DNA of 64,000 nt from Terriglobales bacterium. Its GTDB lineage: Bacteria; Acidobacteriota; Terriglobia; Terriglobales; Acidobacteriaceae. The notes beneath the pieces were generated by a model, which was not told the origin of the DNA, searched no databases, and was given only the letters and a program-made list of their open reading frames with translations. Position 1 is the stretch's first letter. Each line of letters starts with the position of its first letter. Shown piece after piece: positions 43,831 to 52,629 of the stretch. The stretch spans positions 248,001 through 312,000 of the forward strand of contig JAOAPE010000011.1 of NCBI GenBank assembly GCA_025462725.1. The letters are read 5' to 3'. Both the position numbers and the translations under genes were made by a program.

Positions 43831-45768
43831 TTAATCTTTAGAAGTGCCGAGTTCGAAATAGAAAGTTGCTCCCTGATCCAGTTCTGCGTAGGCCCAGACA
43901 CTGCCTCCATGTTTCTGAATAATTCGTTGCAATGTCGCTAGTCCGATCCCCGTACCCTCAAAGTCTTCAGCCCGATGAAGCCGTTGAAACACCCCGAAAA
44001 GCTGGTTGGCGTGCTTCATATTGAAACCGACGCCGTTATCACGAACAAAAATCCTTTGCCTTCCACCTGCGTTGCCGGATTCCATGCCAATCTCAATCAT
44101 TGCTTTGGCACGTGGACGCGTGTACTTCAACGCATTTGAAAGCAGGTTTCCTATAGCAATTTTCATCAATGCGGGATCGCAATCTACAAACGGAAGGTTC
44201 CCGATGTTCCACTCAACATTGCGGTCTTGCATCTCCGGACGCAGATCCGCGATAACCTCATCGATGAGTGCTCTCAATCCCGTGACCTGCCAGCGGACTG
44301 CCTGACGGCCCACTTGAGCGAGAGCAAGCAACTCGTCGATCAAGACCGCCATCCGCGTCGCGCCTTCTTCGATCCGAGTCAGGTGATGTTGTGCTCGCAT
44401 ATCGAGTTGGTTGCCGTGGTCTTCTGCCAGTATTTTCACAAAACCTTGAATTTGGCGAATAGGTGCGCGCAGGTCATGGGAAACGGAGTAGCTGAATGCT
44501 TCCAGTTCCTTGTTACTGTCTTCAAGTTCGAGGCTACGTTTCTCCAAGTCCTTATTCGATTGGCGTAGAGATTCTTCCGCTCGTTTGCGCTCGGTGATGT
44601 CATTGCTAAACTGAAGAATCCCCTTCGAGTCGCCATTTTGGTTCCTTTGCAGGGTCCATCGACTTCCCACCACAACCTTTGCTCCCTGTCGGGTCGTTTG
44701 GGTTATTTCTCCTTCCCAATGTCCTGTAATAGATAGTTTTCTCTCGATCTCCTCCAAGGGCTCCGGGAACTGAGATTGCAGAATCGAACTGGTCTGTCCC
44801 ACAGCTTCTTCTCTTGACCAGCCGTACCTCAGTTCGGCGCCGCGGTTCCAGAATTGGATCACGTTGTTCATGTCGCGGACAAAAATGGCATCATTTGTAA
44901 GTTCAAGCAGTTCCGCTTGGTCCTTCAGCTTGGTTTCTCCCAGCTTGCGCTGCGTAATGTCCCTAATCGCACTGATAACTAATGTGCCTTCTTCGGTTTT
45001 CAATGGGCTGAGACTGATCTCAATAGGAAATCCGTCGCCATTTTTTCGCAGCCCGAAGAGTTCCAGTCCCGCTCCCATCGCTCTTACATGTGGATCGCTG
45101 AGGAACGACTCCGGGGCGGTGGGACTGATGTTCCAAAAATCGTCTGGAATAAGCATCTCAATCTTCTGGCCTAGTAATTCTTGCTTCGAAAAGCCAAATA
45201 CCTTTTCTGTCTGCGAGTTGACCAGAACGATTGCGCCGTTAGTGTTCACGATCACCATGGCGTCCGGTGCTGAATCCAGCAGAGTTTGGAATCGTTCTTC
45301 GCTCTTTGTTGATGAGGCTGCGTCAGCTGCGTCGCTGATAATCTTCGGGACAAAAATTGAAAGGGCGATTGCGGTGGTCACCGATGCGATGGCGGTGATT
45401 GCTTTCACATAGCCCGCGAGCCAATACAACGGCTTCCAAATCATTACCACTTCCATAAGGTGAGTGAAGCCACACGCAATGATGAAGATGCCAAATGCAA
45501 TAAACATCCAATGGAAAGGCACATGGTCGCGCCCTTTGTAAACTAAGAAGGCAAGGGATCCAGCTATCGCAACATAGGAAAGGAAAATCAGTAGGTCTGA
45601 AATCAGATGAAGTGTGAGAAGTTGGGGGTTCCAAAGGTAACAGAACCCGTGTGGCAGAAAGTTTGAAGCCGTCGTTGTCTTTAGCGCCAGCGGAATCGCC
45701 ACTAATGCCGCACATGCGGCGAAGCCGACAAAAACATATTTAGTTTGAGTTGTGGGGCGAGGGAGCAC
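43831..45768 (-). CDS. Ethylene-receptor-like (ETR1-type) histidine kinase
   Basis: A 645-residue membrane kinase. After a first TM helix, three TM helices (about 55-140) match the ethylene-binding domain of plant ETR1 and cyanobacterial SynEtr1: SDLLIFLSY has Asp and Tyr 7 apart (as Asp25/Tyr32), and FIIACGFTHL has Ile-x2-Cys-x3-His (as Ile62/Cys65/His69, the copper ligands). Two PAS domains (about 165-275, 285-400), DHp (SYSVSHDLRAPIRQIQGF) and HATPase (NLLSNALKY, GVGF, GTGIGLATLQRI) follow. It leads an operon with an RcpA-like regulator, as bacterial ethylene-type sensors often do. Confidence 0.88.
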   Translation of the reverse strand: MLPRPTTQTKYVFVGFAACAALVAIPLALKTTTASNFLPHGFCYLWNPQLLTLHLISDLLIFLSYVAIAGSLAFLVYKGRDHVPFHWMFIAFGIFIIACGFTHLMEVVMIWKPLYWLAGYVKAITAIASVTTAIALSIFVPKIISDAADAASSTKSEERFQTLLDSAPDAMVIVNTNGAIVLVNSQTEKVFGFSKQELLGQKIEMLIPDDFWNISPTAPESFLSDPHVRAMGAGLELFGLRKNGDGFPIEISLSPLKTEEGTLVISAIRDITQRKLGETKLKDQAELLELTNDAIFVRDMNNVIQFWNRGAELRYGWSREEAVGQTSSILQSQFPEPLEEIERKLSITGHWEGEITQTTRQGAKVVVGSRWTLQRNQNGDSKGILQFSNDITERKRAEESLRQSNKDLEKRSLELEDSNKELEAFSYSVSHDLRAPIRQIQGFVKILAEDHGNQLDMRAQHHLTRIEEGATRMAVLIDELLALAQVGRQAVRWQVTGLRALIDEVIADLRPEMQDRNVEWNIGNLPFVDCDPALMKIAIGNLLSNALKYTRPRAKAMIEIGMESGNAGGRQRIFVRDNGVGFNMKHANQLFGVFQRLHRAEDFEGTGIGLATLQRIIQKHGGSVWAYAELDQGATFYFELGTSKD

Positions 45769-46050
45769 ACGATCTCAGAGTCCCAACTGGTTTAGGGCGG
45801 GGGCAACTTTTTACTTCCTAGGTGATAATTGTTAATTGTGGTGACATTAGCACGAATATAACCATATTGCATGCTTATAAGTTCTTGTCCGGATTTCGTA
45901 ACAGGGACAGATAGGGAAATAATCGCCAGCCCGGACTGCCCGAGGTGGCGCATGGCTCTTGTCCGCAAGTATCTGGCTTCGAGCTAAGGTACTTTCTACC
46001 GTATTGATGCATTGTCCAACCTTACGCGCCCTGCCGCTTACCTTGCACCT

Positions 46051-46072
46051 GCCGTCCAATCCTTTGGACGGC
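46051..46072. repeat. Perfect inverted repeat
   Basis: GCCGTCCAA-TCCT-TTGGACGGC: 9-bp arms and a 4-base centre, in the 441-base gap between the divergent ethylene-type kinase gene and the gene at 46210. There is no T-run, so it is a candidate operator or a structured RNA rather than a terminator. The remaining gap has no gene I can support. Confidence 0.5.
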
Positions 46073-46209
46073 ACTTCGCTTTCTGAACGTTTTCGTGATG
46101 CGAGAGTTTTTTCTTGCGTTTGAAATGAGCAGTTTACGCACCCGCGAGGATTGGCTTCCCGATTGCATTTCATAGGACCAAGATCAAATCAGTCACCAGG
46201 AGAAGTGAG

Positions 46210-46563
46210 ATGGTATCCCAGCCCCTCGTCGAAAGAATCAAGTCTGTGACTGAACAGCTCATGGAGATTGAGAAGGAGATTCTCCTTCGAGACAACATTC
46301 AAAATCCGGAGTACATCTCCAGGCTCACTGAGCTCAAGACAGTAACGGACGACTTACGGACTTCGATCTGGTGTTCCTTGCTGCCGCGAGTGAGTACCCC
46401 CGAGGAAGTAAAGAAGTTGCTGGATCAGCACCGAATGAAGCGCGTACTCGAGATGTTAAGAAACATGGCTCCAGAGGACGTGACCGACAAGATTAATGAT
46501 GAAGTTGAGGTCGGTTGCCAGCCTCTTCGAAGTTCAGACAAGCGCATTCTCGCGCAATATTGA
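46210..46563 (+). CDS. Hypothetical helical protein
   Basis: A 117-residue, highly charged, mostly alpha-helical protein (VERIKSVTEQLMEIEKEIL; ELKTVTDDLRTSIW; PEEVKKLLDQHRMKRVLEML). GGAGAAG lies before the ATG. No domain recognised. It is 30 bases upstream of the REC-HD-GYP gene, so it is probably an accessory of that signalling cluster. Confidence 0.7.
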   Translation: MVSQPLVERIKSVTEQLMEIEKEILLRDNIQNPEYISRLTELKTVTDDLRTSIWCSLLPRVSTPEEVKKLLDQHRMKRVLEMLRNMAPEDVTDKINDEVEVGCQPLRSSDKRILAQY

Positions 46564-46593
46564 TTCAGATAACGGATAAGGACGGAGAACAAC

Positions 46594-47724
46594 ATGGTAA
46601 CGAATGCACAACCGAGAGTTTTAGTGGTAGATGATGAGCCTCAAATGCGGAAAGTCCTTGCAGATGCATTGCAATCAAAATTGTCTCAAGTAAGCACAGC
46701 TGATTGCGCAGAGAGTGCTGCAGGATTGATCCGAAAGGGAGACGTTGACGTTGTGCTGCTTGACGTCTACATGCCCGGTGCCTCTGGGCTTGAGTTGCTT
46801 GATCAGGCGAATAGAGGGAAGTGGGACGCGGCTTTCATTTTAATCTCCGGAACGCCCGTAATGGACGGTGTTATTTCCGCAATGCGTCTTCACGCTGCGG
46901 ATTTCTTGACTAAGCCGGTTCGCGCACAAGCTCTGCATGATTCCATAAACAAGGCTTATGAAAGCTTAATGAGAACTCGGGAATCACGCATTTATCAAAT
47001 CGGTCTTGAAACAACGCTGCAGGAGCGCTCGCGTGAGCTACAGCAGGCACTAGTGTTGATGGAGTCAAATTACTCAGAAACGCTGATGTCGCTCACCACA
47101 GCCTTGGATGCACGTGAACACGCCACGTGTGCACATTCCTATCGAGTGCGGGCTTACACGTCGTACATGGCTGAGCTTCTTCATTACCCTGTTGAGGATT
47201 TAAGAAATCTCCACAATGCTGCTCTTCTGCACGACATCGGGAAAATTGGGATCCCTGATTCGATCCTTCTGAAACCCGGCAAATTGTCAGCTGAAGAAAC
47301 GGAAGTGATGAAACAACACCCGGTCATCGGAGAAGAGATGCTGAACAATATTCCATTCCTCCGCCCGTCAGCATCTATCATTCGCCACCACCATGAGCGG
47401 TTTGACGGGCGTGGCTATCCCGATAATTTGGCAGGGGAGGAAATACCTTTGGGTGCTCGTATATTCGCGCTGGCTGACACACTCGATGCCATGACATCGT
47501 CACGTTGTTATCGCGAGTCGCCGGGTTTTGAGGCTGTTCGTTCTGAGGTCTCGCGTGGCATGGGTACGCAGTTCGATCCAGAAATTGCACGAGTCTTTCT
47601 CGAGGTTCCGGAGCGTGCCTGGAAAGGAATTCGTGAAGGAGTCGAGCTCGCCTATGAATCAAATCTTTGGTCCACCAGCAGACAGGCTGAGTCTTTGCGC
47701 GCAAAACTTCAACTTATGCATTGA
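46594..47724 (+). CDS. Response regulator with HD-GYP c-di-GMP phosphodiesterase domain
   Basis: A 376-residue protein: receiver (LVVDDEPQMR; acceptor Asp in VVLLDVYMPGASG; Lys in FLTKPVR), a connecting coiled coil (about 128-165) and HD-GYP (about 165-345). HD-GYP motifs are complete: AHSYRV, LLHDIGKIGIPD, HPVIGEEML, HHHERFDGRGYP and DTLDAMTSSRCYR. Predicted to hydrolyse c-di-GMP under phosphorylation control. No GGDEF cyclase is in the window. Confidence 0.9.
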   Translation: MVTNAQPRVLVVDDEPQMRKVLADALQSKLSQVSTADCAESAAGLIRKGDVDVVLLDVYMPGASGLELLDQANRGKWDAAFILISGTPVMDGVISAMRLHAADFLTKPVRAQALHDSINKAYESLMRTRESRIYQIGLETTLQERSRELQQALVLMESNYSETLMSLTTALDAREHATCAHSYRVRAYTSYMAELLHYPVEDLRNLHNAALLHDIGKIGIPDSILLKPGKLSAEETEVMKQHPVIGEEMLNNIPFLRPSASIIRHHHERFDGRGYPDNLAGEEIPLGARIFALADTLDAMTSSRCYRESPGFEAVRSEVSRGMGTQFDPEIARVFLEVPERAWKGIREGVELAYESNLWSTSRQAESLRAKLQLMH

Positions 47725-47765
47725 TTACCTTTGAGGATTAGGAAACGAAGAAAGGCGGCACAACA

Positions 47766-48176
47766 GTGAACCTTGGATTTTCACAACTCGGTGATGGCGA
47801 ACGGCAACCACCAACGCCCATCTCTGCCGTCGTGTTTGACCGTCAGGTATTGCTTGAGACAGTCGGCTACGATAACGGTTTGTTGCGCGGACTCGTACTA
47901 CTCTTCCAGGAAGACGCGCCGCTCAGGGTTGCGGAATTAGGCACAACTCTCAAGCGTGTTTGGAGTGCTTCTCTGGCAACTACTGCCTACGCGCTCAAGG
48001 GAATGGTGTCGAACTTTGCCTCCGGTCCCGCATATAAGACAGCATCAACTCTGGAATGCATGGGACGATCCTGCGAGTGGACTAATGCGGGCTTCCTAAT
48101 AGCGGAATTGAACCTCCAGATCCAACAACTGAATACAGATTTGAATGAACTTCTTGAGGAGACTTCATCCCTATGA
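47766..48176 (+). CDS. Hpt-fold protein lacking the phosphorylatable histidine
   Basis: A 136-residue four-helix protein resembling a histidine phosphotransfer domain: a helix with LLRGLVLLFQEDAPLRVAEL, then the signature region ATTAYALKGMVSNFAS, where the usual AHALKGxxxN(F/L)GA carries Tyr in place of the phosphoacceptor His. It overlaps the next receiver gene (ATGA). It might bind a receiver without transferring phosphate, as an inhibitor or scaffold. GTG start. Confidence 0.7.
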   Translation: MNLGFSQLGDGERQPPTPISAVVFDRQVLLETVGYDNGLLRGLVLLFQEDAPLRVAELGTTLKRVWSASLATTAYALKGMVSNFASGPAYKTASTLECMGRSCEWTNAGFLIAELNLQIQQLNTDLNELLEETSSL

Positions 48177-48649
48177 ACACTGTACTAGTTGTGGATGACG
48201 ACCGGACAGTGACTTCACTTATGGCGGCCTGGCTCCGGAAGCTAGGCTGCTTGCCTGTGATTTCGTTTGATGCTCCCGATGCTATCCGAGTTTTGCAATC
48301 AGAATGGATCGATGCGGTTCTCCTGGATCTTCATATGCCAGGACAAAATGGTATAGAAGTGATTCGGCACATAAGATCCGGCTCCCTGTCTAGCCGCATA
48401 CCAATCGTAGTCGTTAGCGCGAATGAGGACCCTAGTGTCATCGCGAGCGTCATTTTGTCAGGAGCAAATTTATTCCTGGCAAAGCCCACCGACTTCATTC
48501 AGATCGAATTTGCGCTGAGCAGAGTACTCCCAAGCGGATCGTCCGCGCAGAAGGTGAATGGTTGCGAAGCCCACCATTCGACCAATAACGATCAGACGGA
48601 AGATAGCCCCGCCTTATCTCCTGCAAGTCGCGGCCACTGGGCGCTTTAA
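48173..48649 (+). CDS. Single-domain response regulator
   Basis: A 158-residue receiver: VLVVDDDRTVTSL, acceptor Asp in AVLLDLHMPGQNG, VVVSANED, Lys in FLAKPTDF; the tail (about 125-158) is polar and has no output domain. Translationally coupled to the degenerate Hpt gene, its likely partner. From its stop to 48771 nothing else is seen. Confidence 0.88.
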   Translation: MNTVLVVDDDRTVTSLMAAWLRKLGCLPVISFDAPDAIRVLQSEWIDAVLLDLHMPGQNGIEVIRHIRSGSLSSRIPIVVVSANEDPSVIASVILSGANLFLAKPTDFIQIEFALSRVLPSGSSAQKVNGCEAHHSTNNDQTEDSPALSPASRGHWAL

Positions 48650-48771
48650 ACAGCATTATTCTTCTCTGAATCCGTCGCGCCACGGTAAGGCTTGCTGAAA
48701 CTGAATTTAGTCCCATCTGTCACCTTGTGTTCGGAATCTGAAGACTTCCGTTCAGTAAATAGAAAACAAGA

Positions 48772-48948
48772 GGGGTCCGCGACACTGCAATTTACCCTTT
48801 TCCGATACGGGCATTGTATTTCCGCAGCGAAGATAGACTCAATCTTCAACCCTTTACTCAGGCTGATACATCCACAACTCGAAAGTACGGCGGAACTGGT
48901 CTTGAACTAACAACCGTGAGTCATATCGTTTCGCTAATAACAACATGA
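48772..48948 (+). pseudogene. Remnant of a histidine kinase ATPase domain
   Basis: CISAAKIDSIFNP in one frame continues in the next as FTQADTSTTRKYGGTGLEL and TTVSHIVSLI before a stop. This is the end of a hybrid-kinase HATPase domain (the usual IFxPFTQADxSTTRKYGGTGLGL); one T missing near 48853 explains the shift, and SDTGI upstream is in a third frame. The rest of the kinase is gone. The 370 bases after it, up to the next gene, show only unsupported frames. Confidence 0.75.
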
Positions 48949-49246
48949 AACCAACACCAAACACTCGATTTCGAGAATTCCCCCTATCTCTGAGAAGGTT
49001 TTCTTCCCATAAACTTGGTCTTTCTACGATACTGCTGGGCTTCCCCCTCCGTGATTCTTGACAACCACGGAACAACCAGCGGAATCGATGCCATTCTTGA
49101 GAAAAGACTGTGGGTGTGTTGCAACTGTAGTGTTTCGATACTACAGTTCGCTTTCTGTACATCCATTCATGAATGCGAATCACATTAACTGCGATTACAG
49201 AGTTGAAATGGTCGGAAATGCAGCACTTAGCTCCTCGTAGGGCTTT

Positions 49247-49260
49247 GGTGACGTAAGTGC
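49247..49260 (+). promoter_or_regulatory. Weak sigma-54-like promoter candidate
   Basis: TGGTGACGTAAGTGC has GG (49247-49248) and GC (49259-49260) with 10 bases between, but only partial agreement around them. It lies about 60 bases before the secreted-protein start. Confidence 0.25.
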
Positions 49261-49318
49261 CCTTAGTAGAAGTGCAAGCGGCGTTCATGTCGCTATGACT
49301 TCAAACGAGGACACCAAA

Positions 49319-50728
49319 ATGAAAAGCTTCGTCATCACAATTCTCTTAGGCACACTGCTACTCACTGCTCCACTCTTTGGTCAAAATGACTTAGCCAAAG
49401 GCGAGATTACTACCAGCCTTCCGAATGACGCCATCCTGTCACAGGCCCTCCCCCGCACGCTGTCCGTAAGCAATGTGTCGTGTGCGAGCTATCCGAATTC
49501 CGTGACATTCAGTCTCTACAACAATGAGTCGGATTCTTCGCCGGTATGGCAGGAGATTCAAATAGTGGTCAGCCATCCAGGGAGTTATAACCACATCGCT
49601 CTGGTAGGCGCTACCACGAACGGTGTGCCGGCAGACGTCTTCTCCTCTCAAAATGCTCATTGGCTGGGGATCAAATGCAATGGTGAAGTCGAGATGACGC
49701 GCACCATTCTCACTGCTACTTCTTATTCAGTTCACTCTGCAAATTCGGATAGCCTTGGTGGTAAACCGGCATCGGCCTACGCTCTTGCGGATTCAGCTAA
49801 CTCCATTAACACGACCGCCCTAAATGCGAACCTTAACAGCGAGAGCTCGCGAGCTCAGATCGCCGAAAGCAATTTGGCTCAACAGATGGTCACGGAAACG
49901 GCAGCACGAAACGACGCAATGACGGCAATGACAACTACGAGTCAAACAACCATGCTGCGGAGCGACCAGCCTAATTCCTTCACCAGCAGCAACTCAAACG
50001 GTCACTCCGTAAGTGCAAAGGTGACCACGTTTGGAAACTCAGGGTATGAAGGCCTGCGCGCCGAAACTGATCACCCGTACGGCATGGCTGTAGTCGGCAT
50101 TGGGAAAGCGTCCGGCCTGAGTGCGACGGGAGTCTATGGATTAACCTACGGAGAAAACGGTGGTTCAGGCGTCTGGGGCTCGACGAATGCAGCCCATGGC
50201 AGCAACTCGGCTGGGGTATATGGGGACACTAATGGAGCGGGTGTAGGTGGTTGGTTTGAAGCATATCCTGAACAGGGCTCCGCCACAGCGCTTTTTGCCA
50301 GAAGTTACACCTCGGAAACAATACCCGCAGTGTTTGCTAATGCCGGTACCGGGAAAATCATGAGCTTGCAAACGGGCTTGAACGCTACTTCGGTCACTAA
50401 CGCGACAGAGGTATTGAGCGTAATGACTTCAGGCGACCTAACAACCATTGGAAAAGTGACGGCGGCATCTTTTGTGGGGGACGGCTCTCTTTTAACGGGA
50501 GTGGCTTCGCAGGTCAGTATCACTAGTGAGGCATCACGAGCGCAAGCAGCCGAAGCTAACCTCATCGCAACCGTAAATACCCTGAGTGCCCTCGTTACCA
50601 GTTTGCAAACGGAACTTTCCGCTCTGCGCGCTAATAGCACCACTGTTACTACCAGCGCCAGCCCGGCCAGATTGACAGTCAATAACTCCGCGCCAATCAG
50701 CGCTCGAATACAGCGTCCTTCACGGTAG
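49319..50728 (+). CDS. Secreted repeat/coiled-coil surface protein
   Basis: A 469-residue exported protein: signal peptide (SFVITILLGTLLLTAPLFG), a beta-sandwich-like domain with two Cys (about 50-135), a coiled-coil segment (SESSRAQIAESNLAQQM), a Gly/Ser/Asn-rich beta-repeat region (GVYGLTYGENGGSGVWGS) resembling tail-fibre or trimeric adhesin stalks, and a second coiled coil (ASRAQAAEANLIATVNTL). ATG 49319 has GAGG 8 bases upstream; ATG 49295 is the alternative. Similar proteins are frequent in Acidobacteriota. A surface or matrix role is inference. A strong terminator follows. Confidence 0.8.
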   Translation: MKSFVITILLGTLLLTAPLFGQNDLAKGEITTSLPNDAILSQALPRTLSVSNVSCASYPNSVTFSLYNNESDSSPVWQEIQIVVSHPGSYNHIALVGATTNGVPADVFSSQNAHWLGIKCNGEVEMTRTILTATSYSVHSANSDSLGGKPASAYALADSANSINTTALNANLNSESSRAQIAESNLAQQMVTETAARNDAMTAMTTTSQTTMLRSDQPNSFTSSNSNGHSVSAKVTTFGNSGYEGLRAETDHPYGMAVVGIGKASGLSATGVYGLTYGENGGSGVWGSTNAAHGSNSAGVYGDTNGAGVGGWFEAYPEQGSATALFARSYTSETIPAVFANAGTGKIMSLQTGLNATSVTNATEVLSVMTSGDLTTIGKVTAASFVGDGSLLTGVASQVSITSEASRAQAAEANLIATVNTLSALVTSLQTELSALRANSTTVTTSASPARLTVNNSAPISARIQRPSR

Positions 50729-50762
50729 AGCAAGGATAATCATTTCTACTTTCACTGATTAG

Positions 50763-50786
50763 GGGGCCTTTAAGAAGGCCCCTTTT
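50763..50786 (+). terminator. Rho-independent terminator
   Basis: A perfect 8-bp stem GGGGCCTT/AAGGCCCC with loop TAAG, then TTTTG, 34 bases after the secreted-protein stop. Confidence 0.88.
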
Positions 50787-51088
50787 GTATTGAGTAGCTC
50801 GCGGTCACCATTTTCAATCATCCGAATGGAACGCAGGAGTGATTCTTTGAGCAGGGAAACGTGAGCCGTTGTAGGCAAAAGGCGACAGTGAAAGCATCCA
50901 ACATCAAGAAGCCTCAACAGCCTTAAACAAGTCGACTGCAACTCATTCAAGAAGAAGCGTGCCTGAAACATCCCGCTCCGCAAATCCCTATACTACGTCG
51001 GGCGATTTGGACTGGAAAAAGCGCTCTCGTGATCTGTAAGTCCCGTCAAAGTGATAATCCTGTGTGAAAAACACACTCTCAGTTACTT

Positions 51089-52415
51089 GTGTCATCGCTA
51101 CGTTGGAAAAAGGGAGATGGCATCCCTCCAGCTCCGGATCCGGTACGGACTAAGTGGATGCGGTCAGCGAAAGACAAGAAGATCGAAAGAGAGGCCAATC
51201 AGTTCTTTGCTGCACTCTATAAGGAAACAGCCAGACTGCTGGCCGGTGTCGAAGGCGGCGCTCATACCGGACAAATTCCATCAGAGATACGTCAGGCGCG
51301 GGAACAGCAATTCCGAGAGGGGCGATTAGAAGCTCTCTTCTGTTCCCCTACCATGGAGCTTGGAATAGATATCCGCGACTTGAACGTGGTGCACATGCGG
51401 AACATTCCACCCACGCCAGCAAACTATGCGCAACGTAGCGGTCGAGCCGGCCGTGGCGGACAGCCAGCTTTGGTGGGGCTTTACGCTCGACCTTAAGACT
51501 GGCTTCTGGTCAAAAAAGCCTGGGGAAGATGGTCCTAAGGACCTAGAAGGCGCACAGCTCTTGCCCGGAGTTCAACCATTCGTACAAGACACTCGCAATC
51601 TGCTCTTAGCTAAGGTCAACTTGGATTCAGCAGGTGCAAGAAAAGAAGATTTTCTTGCGAGCCTCAGCTTTGCTCTGCAGCGCGGTATGCAGGCGCTGTT
51701 TCAAGTCGAGGAACAGGAAATTGCCGTTTCGAGAATTGGAGAAGATGAGGAGCGTCGAATCTTGTACTGGGAGGCGGCAGAGGGTGGGAACGGTGTCTGG
51801 GCAAGACTTATGCAAGAGCCTGACGCGCTCGCGCAAGTCGCGTCCGAAGCACTAAAGATTTGTCACTTCAATCCTCAAACGGGCGATGATGAAGCTGACA
51901 AGGATATGTGCAGCAGGGCCTGCTATCGATGTTTACTGAGCTACTCAAACCAAATGGACCATCCGAAGCTGGATCGCTTGCTGATTCGGGACTATCTGTT
52001 GAGCATGAGCAAGGCTGTTACAACGAAAGTTGCCAAAGGACGCACCTACGAAGAACAGTACGATTGGCTCCAAAAGAAGAGAGATCTAAATTCAAGTTTG
52101 GAATCACAGTTCCTATCGATACTGAGTAAAGGAAGGAGACGCTTACCGGACCGTGCGCAATATAGACCAGAGAAGAATGCTTATTGTGAAGCAGACTTTT
52201 TTTATGATCGCGATGGCCTAAAAGGAGTGGCGGTTTTCATCGATGGCCCCCATCACGACGAGCCAGAGTGCAAGAAGAAAGACTTGCAAGAACGGGCAAA
52301 GCTGGACGACGCGGGGTATCGTGTGCTGGTGATTCGATACGACAGCTCGCTAGAAGAGCAGATAGCTTCCAATGAGGACGTCTTTGGTCCGGGAGCGAAA
52401 GCTGCGGGCCAATGA
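51089..52415 (+). pseudogene. Broken DUF1998-type helicase with C-terminal nuclease-like domain
   Basis: Two frames carry successive parts of one large protein. The first (51089-51496) is the end of a superfamily 2 helicase: LEALFCSPTMELGIDIRDL (motif V) and NYAQRSGRAGRGGQPAL (motif VI). The second (from about 51490 to 52415) has the DUF1998/MZB zinc motif CSRACYRCLLSYSNQ and an endonuclease-like end (YCEADFFYD, VFIDGPHHDEPE, YRVLVIRYD), the E-x-D...D pattern of short-patch or restriction-type folds. The N-terminal helicase domains and the link between the two parts are missing. Intact relatives occur in defence loci (DISARM-like helicases). Confidence 0.75.
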
Positions 52416-52577
52416 AGGTTGTCTTAAACCTACCGGTGAAATCGTTGAACCTCAGTACTTGGGCGAAGCGTTAGATCATTCTCGATCTTTGAGTTGCTCC
52501 AATCGAAAAATCCTTCGTGTTTGACTAGAACGCTCACGCGTTCATTGTTCGGAAATCGTAAATTTTCAGTTTTAGCG

Positions 52578-52605
52578 TTGATGTTCGCAGGCTCTCGGAT
52601 ACAAT
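52578..52605 (+). promoter_or_regulatory. Sigma-70-type promoter of the defence-like genes
   Basis: TTGATG (52578-52583) and TACAAT (52600-52605) with a 16-base spacer; predicted start near 52612. AGGAGG (52619-52624) follows, 5 bases before the GTG at 52630. Confidence 0.6.
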
Positions 52606-52629
52606 TGCGCCCATTTTCAGGAGGGGTCT

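Noticed and set aside
43806-43910. N-terminal extension of the RcpA-like regulator
   Set aside because: It overlaps the end of the ethylene-type kinase gene and precedes a well-placed GGAG before ATG 43805.
45847-46173. 108-residue minus-strand frame
   Set aside because: No ribosome site or domain, and it spans the perfect inverted repeat; the composition looks non-coding.
48854-49288. 144-residue minus-strand frame
   Set aside because: It is antisense to the kinase remnant and to the region before the secreted-protein gene; no motif and unlikely composition.
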